Positions 35,744 through 45,132 of a DNA stretch of 64,000 nucleotides are shown here, in pieces. Each line of letters opens with the position of its first letter. The first letter of the stretch is position 1. The notes under the pieces were generated by a model. The model did no database searches, had not been told where the DNA came from, and saw only the letters and a program-made list of their open reading frames with translations. Source of the stretch: Salinarimonas chemoclinalis (GTDB lineage: Bacteria; Pseudomonadota; Alphaproteobacteria; Rhizobiales; Beijerinckiaceae); assembly GCF_041514305.1 (NCBI RefSeq), contig NZ_JBGMWH010000001.1, forward strand, positions 558,001 through 622,000, read 5' to 3'. The translations under genes were made by a program, and so were the position numbers.

Positions 35744-36547
35744 ATGGCCGACACCTCTTTGGCAGAAACCTCGACCCTCGCGTCGCCGGAGCCGCCCGCG
35801 CGCCCCGCGCCGGAGAACTTCGCCGAGCAGTACGTCCCGCGCTTCGTCGACAAGTGGGACGCCCTCATCGACTGGGACCGGCGCAAGGCCGCCGAGGCGG
35901 GCTTCTTCGTCGAGCGGCTGCGCGCCGCCGGCGCCCGCCGCGTCCTCGACGTCGCCGCCGGCACGGGCTTCCACTCGGTCGCGCTGATCGAGGCGGGGTT
36001 CGAGGTCGTCGCCGTCGACGGCAGCGCGGCGATGCTGGAGCAGGCCCGCGCCAACGCGGCGCGGCGCGGGCACGCGCTCGACGCCGTCCACGCCGACTGG
36101 CGCAGCCTCGGCGAGATGGTCGACGGCACCTTCGACGCGGTCGTGTGCCTCGGCAGCTCGTTCCCGCACCTGTTCGCGGAGGCGGACCGCCGGCACGTGC
36201 TCGGCGAGTTCTCGCGGCGCATCGCGCCGGGCGGGCTCCTGATGCTGGACCACCGCAACTTCGACGCCGTTCGCGCGCATCGCTACAAGTCGAGCGGCAA
36301 CTACTATTACTGCGGCACCGGGGCCAAGGTGAGCGTCGATCATGTCGACGAGAGCCTCTGCCGCTTCCGCTACGACTTCTCTGATCGCGAGACCTACACG
36401 CTCGAGGTCTACCCGGTTCTGAAGGACGAGATGCGCGGGCTGCTCGAGGACGCCGGCTTCGCCGAGGTCGAGACCTTCGGCGACTTCAAGCCCGTCTTCG
36501 ACGTCTTCTCCACCGACTTCGTGATCCACGTCGCCCGCCGTCCCTGA
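35744..36547 (+). CDS. SAM-dependent methyltransferase of the glycine/sarcosine N-methyltransferase type
   Basis: Class I methyltransferase of 267 residues. Motif I is VLDVAAGTG (67-75), followed by FHS, VAVDGS (89-94), CLGSSFPHLF (135-144), DHRNFD (169-174), YYYCG (187-191) and a closing FGDF/DFVIHVA. From memory this series strongly resembles the glycine sarcosine N-methyltransferases of halophiles that make glycine betaine. No dimethylglycine methyltransferase follows, so the end product is probably not betaine. The amine substrate is unknown. A CAGGAGAG Shine-Dalgarno sequence precedes the ATG. Confidence 0.85.
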   Translation: MADTSLAETSTLASPEPPARPAPENFAEQYVPRFVDKWDALIDWDRRKAAEAGFFVERLRAAGARRVLDVAAGTGFHSVALIEAGFEVVAVDGSAAMLEQARANAARRGHALDAVHADWRSLGEMVDGTFDAVVCLGSSFPHLFAEADRRHVLGEFSRRIAPGGLLMLDHRNFDAVRAHRYKSSGNYYYCGTGAKVSVDHVDESLCRFRYDFSDRETYTLEVYPVLKDEMRGLLEDAGFAEVETFGDFKPVFDVFSTDFVIHVARRP

Positions 36548-36604
36548 CGGCGCGCGGGCCTTTCCCACGCACCCTCACACACTGGACACGCGAAAGGCAT
36601 CGCC

Positions 36605-37891
36605 ATGACCAGTCATGCATCCGACACCGGCGGCGGCGCGAACGCGCTCGCCGGCGTGCTCATCACCGTGCTGCTGACGAGCTTCGTCGCCGCCACCTAC
36701 GGGTTCGGCTTCTACCTCTTCTCGCAGCTCGTCCCGGACATGCGCGCCGACCTCGGCTTCGACATGACGGTGGTCGGCATGATCACGGCGGCCGGGCAGC
36801 TCGGCTTCCTCGCCTTCGCGATCCTCGGCGCCTGGCTGGCACCGCGCATCGGCGGCGGGCAGGTCGTCATCGGCTCGGTCGCGCTGTGCGCGGCCTGCCT
36901 CGTCGCTCTGCCGATGACGGACTCGATCCTCGTCGTCGCCGCCCTCCTGACGATCCTCGGCGGCACGGCGGCCTCGGTGTACGTGCCGATGGTCGAGATC
37001 GTCTCGCGCGCAATCGGCTACCGGCACCGCGGCAAGGTGCTCGGCCTCGTGTCGAGCGGCACGAGCTACGGCGTTTTCGTCAACAGCCTGCTCGTGCCGA
37101 TCTTCGTCGTGAGCGGGGACTGGCGCGGGGTGTGGTTCACGGTGGGCGCGGGCACGTTCGTGGTCACCGCGATCGCCACGCTCACCTTCTGGAAGCTCGG
37201 CCTCTTCCGCCACACGCCCGAGCCGGCGCCGGCCGGGGGCGAGCGCGGGTTCTTCGCCGGCATGGGCGCGGTGATGGTGCCGTGGGTGCTGATCATCTGG
37301 GCGATCACCTTCCTCAACGGCTTCTCGACGCTGCCCTTCCAGAACTACCTCTCGCCCTACCTGCGCGAGGAGCTCGGCTTCTCGGTCGCCTTCGCCGCCT
37401 GGGTCTGGGGCGTGATCGGCTTCATCGGCATGTTCGCCGGGTTCGTCGTCGGCTGGATGTCGGACAAGACGGGCGTGCGCCTCGCCCTGCTGTTCACCTA
37501 CGTCTGCGTCTTCGCCGCCTCGGCCATCCTGGTCGTGGCGCCCACCGAGACGCTGGCGATCGGCGCGGGCGTGCTGTTCGCGGTGGCCTTCTACCCGATC
37601 TTCGGCCTCGTCCCCGCCTACGTCGCGAAGACGGCGAAGGGCGCGCAGGCGACCGTGATCTTCGGCGTCGCCAACGTGACGCTCGGGGTCGGCGGCATGG
37701 TCGGCAACTACGTCTTCGGCGTCGTCGCCAACGTGACCGGGACCTTCGTGTGGATCTACGTCACGATCGCCGCGACGGCGGTCGTCCTGGCGATCCTCTC
37801 CGTGGTCCTGCCGACGGAGGGCGCCGCCGAGGAGACGTCCGGCGCGCCCGATGCCGGGACGGACGGGTGCAAGCTCGACGCCGCCGAGTGA
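36605..37891 (+). CDS. MFS transporter
   Basis: Integral membrane protein of 428 residues with about 12 predicted helices in two bundles and an MFS loop-like segment (SRAIGYRHRGKVLG) between early helices. It resembles uncharacterised CynX/NarK-like or oxalate/formate-like carriers. It lies between the methyltransferase and cysD genes on the same strand, so it probably exports the sulfated product or takes up a precursor. The last 25 residues are polar and cytosolic. Confidence 0.88.
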   Translation: MTSHASDTGGGANALAGVLITVLLTSFVAATYGFGFYLFSQLVPDMRADLGFDMTVVGMITAAGQLGFLAFAILGAWLAPRIGGGQVVIGSVALCAACLVALPMTDSILVVAALLTILGGTAASVYVPMVEIVSRAIGYRHRGKVLGLVSSGTSYGVFVNSLLVPIFVVSGDWRGVWFTVGAGTFVVTAIATLTFWKLGLFRHTPEPAPAGGERGFFAGMGAVMVPWVLIIWAITFLNGFSTLPFQNYLSPYLREELGFSVAFAAWVWGVIGFIGMFAGFVVGWMSDKTGVRLALLFTYVCVFAASAILVVAPTETLAIGAGVLFAVAFYPIFGLVPAYVAKTAKGAQATVIFGVANVTLGVGGMVGNYVFGVVANVTGTFVWIYVTIAATAVVLAILSVVLPTEGAAEETSGAPDAGTDGCKLDAAE

Positions 37892-37962
37892 CCCGCGTCA
37901 TCCGCGCGCCGGCTCCAACCGCGCCGGCGCGCTCCCTCACCACAGCGACAGGAGACGAGGAC

Positions 37963-38817
37963 ATGGCCGCGACCCTCGCGCCGGAACGCACCAATCTCGC
38001 CGACGCCTTCGACGACGACACCGCCGCCCATCTCGCCGAACTCGAGGCGCGCACGATCTACATCCTGCGCGAAGCCTACGCCCGGGTCTCCCCGCTCGGC
38101 ATGCTCTGGTCGATCGGCAAGGACTCGAACGCCCTGCTCTGGATGGCCCGCAAGGCCTTCTTCGGGCGCGTGCCCTTCCCGCTGATCCAGCTCGACACCG
38201 GCATGGAGCTGCCGGAGGTCTACGCCTTCCGCGACGAGATCGTCCCGGCCTGGGGTCTCGACCTGCGCGTCGAGCACTGCCCGCCGGAGGAGGACATGGA
38301 CCAGACGCTGCCGCCGGCGACCCGCGCCGCGGCGCGCAAGACCGTCGGCCTGCGCAACGCGCTCGCCCGCGACAAGTACCGCGGCGTCATGGTCGGCATC
38401 CGCCGCGACGAGCAGGCGACGCGTGCCAAGGAGCGCGTGTTCTCGCCGCGCGCGCTGGACGGCGCCTGGGACTTCCGCAACCAGCCCCCCGAGTTCTGGG
38501 ACCAGTACAAGACCGACTTCCCCGACGGCGTCCACGTGCGCATCCATCCGCTCCTGCATTGGAGCGAGATCGACATCTGGCGCTACACGAAGGCGGAGGG
38601 CATCCCGGTCGTGCCGCTCTACTTCGCGCGCGACGGCGAGCGCTATCGCTCGCTCGGCGAGAAGAACATCACCTTCCCCGTCGCCTCCGACGCCGCGACG
38701 ATCGACGAGATCATCGCGGAGCTCATGGTCACCAAGGTCTCCGAGCGCGCCGGGCGCACGATGGACAAGGAGACCGAGGACAGCTTCGAGCGCCTGCGCT
38801 CCAGCGGCTACATGTGA
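37963..38817 (+). CDS. cysD: Sulfate adenylyltransferase small subunit, divergent
   Basis: PP-loop ATP sulfurylase subunit (284 residues) that makes adenylyl sulfate with CysN. The SIGKDSNALLW PP-loop (50-60), RRDEQATRAKER and NQPPEFW are intact. Compared with E. coli CysD it lacks the roughly 30-residue insert before the RFRTLG motif, here RYRSLGEKNITFP. That marks a divergent subfamily. It is 71 nt after the MFS gene and 11 nt before cysNC. No cysH or cysI genes are near, so the activated sulfate is probably for sulfation rather than cysteine synthesis. Confidence 0.93.
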   Translation: MAATLAPERTNLADAFDDDTAAHLAELEARTIYILREAYARVSPLGMLWSIGKDSNALLWMARKAFFGRVPFPLIQLDTGMELPEVYAFRDEIVPAWGLDLRVEHCPPEEDMDQTLPPATRAAARKTVGLRNALARDKYRGVMVGIRRDEQATRAKERVFSPRALDGAWDFRNQPPEFWDQYKTDFPDGVHVRIHPLLHWSEIDIWRYTKAEGIPVVPLYFARDGERYRSLGEKNITFPVASDAATIDEIIAELMVTKVSERAGRTMDKETEDSFERLRSSGYM

Positions 38818-38828
38818 GGGCGAACGTC

Positions 38829-40709
<1,881 letters not shown>

Positions 40710-40808
40710 CGCGCGACGCGCGGATCGGGTTCGGACGCGCCCGCATTGGACGGCGGGCGCGTCCGTGTCCTATCACTCCCCGCGGGCGCGACGCCGAAGG
40801 GGGAGCGG

Positions 40809-41303
40809 ATGAGACGAAGCACGATCGGGAGCCTCGCCGTAGCCGGCATCGCCGTGGCGGCGGTCGCCGTCGGGACGGCGCGCGCGCAACTCGGCCAGGA
40901 GGACGCGGGCGCGACGGTGGAGGCCGTGGACCTGCCGGGCATCGTCCTCGACTGGATCATCCGCGGCCTCGAATACGGGGGGATCGCCGTCATCGTCGTG
41001 GGCCTCGCCGTCGTGACGGTCTCCTATTGCTACAAGAAGCTCGCCGGCGTGCGCGGAGGCGATCCCTACGACGAGTACCGCGCGGGGCTCGGGCGCTCGA
41101 TCCTGCTCGGGCTCGAGTTCCTCGTCGCCGCCGACATCATCCGCACGGTCGCCATCGAGCCCACCCTCGACAGCGTCGTCGTGCTCGGCGGCATCGTGCT
41201 CATCCGAACCTTCCTGTCCTTCGCGCTCGAGGTCGAGATCGAGGGCCGCTGGCCCTGGCAGAACCATCGCGCACACGCGGGGAGCAAGCGGGAGGGAGCC
41301 TAG
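40809..41303 (+). CDS. DUF1622 membrane protein
   Basis: Protein of 164 residues with a signal-like or membrane N-terminus (about 6-27), a long helix (about 55-75) and two more helices. LEFLVAADIIRTVAIEPTLD and RTFLSFALEVEIEGRWPW are typical of DUF1622. The function is unknown. It is 99 nt downstream of cysNC on the same strand and may or may not belong to that operon. Its TAG stop lies inside the repeat element that follows. Confidence 0.85.
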   Translation: MRRSTIGSLAVAGIAVAAVAVGTARAQLGQEDAGATVEAVDLPGIVLDWIIRGLEYGGIAVIVVGLAVVTVSYCYKKLAGVRGGDPYDEYRAGLGRSILLGLEFLVAADIIRTVAIEPTLDSVVVLGGIVLIRTFLSFALEVEIEGRWPWQNHRAHAGSKREGA

Positions 41304-41408
41304 AGCATCATCCCGGCGAGTGGATACCGGTCGCAGGAAAAATGATGCGACAAGACAAAGACCTAGAGTGCCCGACCTGACCCTGTCAGGTCGGATGGCG
41401 CTCTAGAG
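41301..41408. repeat. Intergenic palindromic repeat element ending both convergent genes
   Basis: An element beginning CTAGAGCATCATCCC and ending GCGCTCTAGAGC, with a body (GTGGATACCGGTCGCAGGAA, then GATGCGACAAGACAAAGAC) that I recognise as a dispersed intergenic repeat of Hyphomicrobiales. It contains a perfect 10-bp hairpin (41372-41381 and 41385-41394). The TAG stop of the DUF1622 gene (41301-41303) and, on the other strand, that of the PPOX gene (41403-41405) both lie in its TAGAGC ends. Confidence 0.8.
41372..41394. terminator. Bidirectional terminator hairpin within the repeat element
   Basis: CCGACCTGAC-CCT-GTCAGGTCGG is a perfect 10-bp stem with a 3-nt loop between two convergent genes. 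Outer TAGAG/CTCTA arms extend it with interruptions. Confidence 0.6.
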
Positions 41409-42083
41409 CACCACCTCCTCGGCGGTGGCGAACCGCGCCCGTGCCGCCGCGAGCGAAGCCGGCTCCGGCGTGCCTTCGGGCGTGTGGTCGTCCGGCTCGC
41501 CCGCGCCGAAGATGGTGACGATCGGCAGCACGCCGCCCCAGGTGCCGCCGGCGCGATCGGACTCCGGGTCGTTGGGCGGGCCGGTGCGGACCTTCAGCGT
41601 CACGTGCTCCGCGTCGAGCGCGACCACCCCCGTCGCCTTGCGCTCCTGGTCGGTCATCGCGCGCACCTCGCCGGTGCGCCCGGGCAGGAGGTGGTCCGTG
41701 ATCAGGTCGAGCGCCCGGTCCAGTTCCGCGCCCTCCACGGCGCGGCCCCGCCCGTGGACGATGCAGGTGGCGTAGTTGACAGAATGCGCGAAGCCCGAGC
41801 GAGCGACGACGAGCCCGTCGACCCGCGTCGCCTCGAGGCACAGCTGCGCGCCCGCCCCGAGCGTGACGATCCGCGTCTTGGAGGCGCCGTGGAGATAGAG
41901 CGTGTCGCCCGCGCGCGCGAACGCCATCGGCACCACCATCGGCCGCCCCTCGTGGATGAAGCCGATGTGCGCGAAGAGGCTCGCGTCGAGCAGCGCATAG
42001 GCCGCGGCGCGGTCGTCGACCGCGCGCTTGGCGACGCGGATGCGGGCCCAGGACGGGGGGCGGGGCGTGGCTCTCGTGTGCAT
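41403..42083 (-). CDS. Pyridoxamine 5'-phosphate oxidase family flavoprotein
   Basis: FMN-binding split-barrel protein of 226 residues (HIGFIHEGRPMVVPMAFARAG and SVNYATCIVHGRGR are family-like). It belongs to the group often annotated as PPOX or 5-nitroimidazole-resistance proteins rather than true PdxH. It is divergent from a MocR-type regulator. That pairing is typical, so this gene is the probable regulated target and may act on B6 vitamers. Confidence 0.88.
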   Translation of the reverse strand: MHTRATPRPPSWARIRVAKRAVDDRAAAYALLDASLFAHIGFIHEGRPMVVPMAFARAGDTLYLHGASKTRIVTLGAGAQLCLEATRVDGLVVARSGFAHSVNYATCIVHGRGRAVEGAELDRALDLITDHLLPGRTGEVRAMTDQERKATGVVALDAEHVTLKVRTGPPNDPESDRAGGTWGGVLPIVTIFGAGEPDDHTPEGTPEPASLAAARARFATAEEVVL

Positions 42084-42126
42084 GGCGCGTCGAACTCCTG
42101 GTGACACGGGCGCATCTTCACGCGAT

Positions 42127-42173
42127 GCTGGTTCCAAGGAAGCTCCAGGACAGCGCGATTTCATGGAACCAGC
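42127..42173. promoter_or_regulatory. Long-armed inverted repeat, candidate MocR operator
   Basis: GCTGGTTCCA (42127-42136) and its exact reverse complement TGGAACCAGC (42164-42173) are separated by 27 nt. The right arm covers the start codon of the MocR-type gene. The position between divergent target and regulator suggests autoregulation and control of the PPOX gene. Confidence 0.6.
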
Positions 42174-43608
42174 AGCCCTGCGCAGCCTCGTCGAGGCGAT
42201 GGCCCCGGATGGCGAGACGATCGTCGCACGGCTCTTCCGGGCGCTGCGCGAGGGCGTCCGCTCGGGGCAGCTGGAGCCCGGCGTCGTTCTGCCGTCGAGC
42301 CGGCGGGCGGCGGCGGCGCTCGGGGTCTCGCGCAACTCCGTCGTCGCCGCCTACGAGCTCCTGCGGGCGGAGGGGCTCGTCGCGGTGGACGGCCGCCGCG
42401 CGCCGGTCGTCGCACGCGTCGAACGTCTCGCCGATCCCGTGGGCGCGGCGGGCGAGGGGCCGGCGCTCTCCGCGCGCGGCGCGATCCGGTGCCGCGACCC
42501 GCGCGCAGGCCTCTACGCCCACGCGTCGGGACGCTTCCGTCCTGGCGCGCCCGACGAGCCGCTCTTCCCGCGGGACGTCTGGGCGCGCGCGCTGCGCCGC
42601 GCCGCGCGCACGCCGCTCGGACCGATGCGCGCCTACGAGGACTACGCGGGCGTGCCCGTGCTGCGCCGCGCGCTCGCCGATCACCTGCGCCGCGAGCGCG
42701 GTCTCGTCGTGGCGCCGGACGAGGTCGTGGTGACTGGGAGCGCGCAGGCGTCGCTCTCGCTCCTCGCCGCGTGCCTGTGCGACCCCGGGGAGACGGTGCT
42801 GATCGAGGAGCCGGGCTATCTCGGCGCCCGCGCGGCCTTCGAGGGCGCCGACCTGCGGCCCGCGCCGATCCCCGTCGACGAGGCGGGCGCCGACATCGAC
42901 GCCGTGTCGTGCCGCGCGGGCGCGCGGCTCGCCTACGTCACGCCCTCGAACCAGTACCCGCTGTGCACGCGCATGAGCCTGCCGCGCCGCGCGGCGCTGA
43001 TCGCCTGGGCGCGGGCCGAGCGCGCGACGATCGTCGAGGACGACTACGACGGCGAGTTCCACTGGCGCGGCCAGGAGGCGGGCGCCATGCAGCCCCTCGC
43101 GCCCGACGCCGTCGTCTATCTCGGCTCGGCCGCGAAGAGCCTGCTGCCGGCCCTGCGCGTCGGCTGGCTCGTCGCGCCGCGCCCGCTCGCCGCCGCGCTC
43201 GCGCACGCGGTGCGCAACGCCGGCTGCGCCGCCAACGTCCACGCCCAGCTCGCGCTGGCGGAGCTGATCGAGAGCGGCGCCTGGAAGCTCCATCTGCGCC
43301 GCGTCACGCGCGTCTACGAGACCCGCGCGCGCCTGCTGATGGAGGCGATCCGCGCGGCGGCGGGCGATCGCGTCGAGGTGGCACTGCCGCCGGGCGGGCT
43401 CCAGCTCGCGGTGCGCATGGAGAACCTCGCCGACGAGGCCACGGCCGTCGCCGGTCTCGGCGCCGCCGGCTGGGCGGTCGCACGGCTCTCCGGCTTCAGC
43501 ACGCGCGAGGCGCCTCCGGCCGGGTTGCTGGTGAGCTTCGCGGAAGCCGACGGCCCGCGCGCGCGGGCCTTCGCCGCGGCGCTGGGGCGGGCGCTGGCGC
43601 CGGCCTGA
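42163..43608 (+). CDS. MocR/PdxR-type regulator (GntR winged helix fused to aminotransferase)
   Basis: Protein of 481 residues. A GntR winged helix (about 18-85, PSSRRAAAALGVSRNSVVAAYELL) is fused to a fold-type I aminotransferase domain (about 130-475) with PLP-binding Lys325 (GSAAKSLLPALRVGW) and VEDDYDGEF. PdxR proteins of this type control vitamin B6 genes in response to PLP. It is divergent from the PPOX gene. ATG 42163 overlaps the inverted repeat; a later in-frame ATG (42199) lacks a good ribosome-binding site. Confidence 0.9.
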   Translation: MEPAALRSLVEAMAPDGETIVARLFRALREGVRSGQLEPGVVLPSSRRAAAALGVSRNSVVAAYELLRAEGLVAVDGRRAPVVARVERLADPVGAAGEGPALSARGAIRCRDPRAGLYAHASGRFRPGAPDEPLFPRDVWARALRRAARTPLGPMRAYEDYAGVPVLRRALADHLRRERGLVVAPDEVVVTGSAQASLSLLAACLCDPGETVLIEEPGYLGARAAFEGADLRPAPIPVDEAGADIDAVSCRAGARLAYVTPSNQYPLCTRMSLPRRAALIAWARAERATIVEDDYDGEFHWRGQEAGAMQPLAPDAVVYLGSAAKSLLPALRVGWLVAPRPLAAALAHAVRNAGCAANVHAQLALAELIESGAWKLHLRRVTRVYETRARLLMEAIRAAAGDRVEVALPPGGLQLAVRMENLADEATAVAGLGAAGWAVARLSGFSTREAPPAGLLVSFAEADGPRARAFAAALGRALAPA

Positions 43609-43705
43609 CCGTCGCGCCCTCCATGGCCGACGGGGGTCCCGAGGAGGCTTGCACCGGGTCCCGCTCGCCTCCTAGGATCGTGGCCCGGAAGGCGAGGATC
43701 GAGCA

Positions 43706-45085
43706 GTGGACGATCACTACGACGTAGCGGTTTCCTACGCGTCGAAGGACATCGATACCGCCGAGCAGTTCGCCGCACGGCTTCGGCAGGACGGAATCCG
43801 CTGCTTCTACAATCCGAGCAAGCTGCACAAGCTCCTCGGCATGCCGTTGACGACCGAGCTGACGGCCATATTCGAAGCGCGATCGGAAGTGGTTCTTGTT
43901 CTGCTATCGCGGCACTATGTCGAAAGTCGGTGGGCGTGTCTGGAATTCGCGGCCGCCATCCGGGGCGGAAGTGATCGTATCATCGTCGTCCGGCTCGACG
44001 ATGTCCCCTTGCCGACCAGCGTCGACGGGACCGCAGTCCCGGAGGGGATTTTCGACAGTTCGTTCCTGGAGAGTGTAATTCCAACTGAAATCGCTGCGAG
44101 GATCGTATCCGCGGCCGTGTCGGAGCGCATCGGACCAAAGCTGATCAGGTCCGAGCCCCAAAATCTGTCGTCGAATTTGATGTGCATTGATCATCCCACG
44201 CTACCTTATGGCTTGGATGATGTGCATTTCCTCGACTCGGGTGAGGATTTCATCATCGACTTGCACGGGGAAGTGACGGACTCACTCGCGAGTCGCTTGA
44301 GTTGGCTGGTCGAGCGTTCCGACATCGAGACGGCGATGTCGCGTGTCCGCGCGAGCTCCAAGGAGCGTGAGGAAGCCGGATGGCCGATCTTCAACGGTGG
44401 AAAATTCGGTGTAAAGCAAATATTGAAAAGGAGAGATCCCGAATCCGAGCGACATCGGCTCGATTTCATTTTGTATAGGACCGACTATCACACCCATTTG
44501 ATCATGAGACACATCTACAATTCGTCGCGTAGGAAGGCATTCTTCATCGATACGTTCCGGAAGGATGAGAAGATGGTCAGCCCTCTGCTGACCTCGTTCG
44601 GGTTCTGTCTTCTCTTGTTCGCGCAGCACGACGGGAGGCCTCATGTTCTGCTGACGAAGCGTTCGAGCAATGTCGCTCAACCTTCGGACGTGCCGCTCTG
44701 GCACGTCTCGATGAACGAGGGTCTCAGCTCGAGCGACAGATGGTCGGAGGACTTCTCGGCGTTGCCCACGGTGTTTCGCGGCTTCGCGGAGGAGCTCAAC
44801 CTGCCCCGGTCCGGTTTCGCCCGCGTCGAGCTTCTCGAGGCGATCCTCTGGAAGGCGAAGTTCGAGATCGGCATCCTCGGGGTCGCCTACAGCACGCTAC
44901 CCATGGAGGACATCATCGGCCTCGCGCAGACGGCGGGCGACCGTTTGCTCGAGATCGACGACCTGCGCATCCTCCGCGCCGACGAGCGAACGATAGCGGA
45001 CTTCCTCCACGATCCGAACGCGTCGCGTACCGACCTTCTCGAAGGGCTTCTCTCTTCGATCCTCCGCAGAAACATGCTCGCCTGA
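43706..45085 (+). CDS. TIR-domain protein with Nudix-like C-terminal region
   Basis: Protein of 459 residues. The N-terminal TIR domain (about 4-135) has DVAVSYASKD (6-15) and the alpha-C segment SRHYVESRWACLEF, where Glu80 occupies the catalytic NADase position. The middle (about 160-290) is unfamiliar. Residues about 297-400 (FGFCLLLF, VLLTKRSS, HVSMNEGL, FRGFAEELNL 357-366) resemble a Nudix fold with a degenerate box around Arg358/Glu362/Glu363. GTG start with an AGGA-like site upstream. The codon usage is clearly more AT-rich than the flanking genes, suggesting horizontal transfer. Bacterial TIR proteins are often NAD+-consuming immune effectors. Confidence 0.8.
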   Translation: MDDHYDVAVSYASKDIDTAEQFAARLRQDGIRCFYNPSKLHKLLGMPLTTELTAIFEARSEVVLVLLSRHYVESRWACLEFAAAIRGGSDRIIVVRLDDVPLPTSVDGTAVPEGIFDSSFLESVIPTEIAARIVSAAVSERIGPKLIRSEPQNLSSNLMCIDHPTLPYGLDDVHFLDSGEDFIIDLHGEVTDSLASRLSWLVERSDIETAMSRVRASSKEREEAGWPIFNGGKFGVKQILKRRDPESERHRLDFILYRTDYHTHLIMRHIYNSSRRKAFFIDTFRKDEKMVSPLLTSFGFCLLLFAQHDGRPHVLLTKRSSNVAQPSDVPLWHVSMNEGLSSSDRWSEDFSALPTVFRGFAEELNLPRSGFARVELLEAILWKAKFEIGILGVAYSTLPMEDIIGLAQTAGDRLLEIDDLRILRADERTIADFLHDPNASRTDLLEGLLSSILRRNMLA

Positions 45086-45132
45086 GAGCTCGGAGCGGGC
45101 GACACGCCCCGTCGGATACGGGCAGCGGCCCC

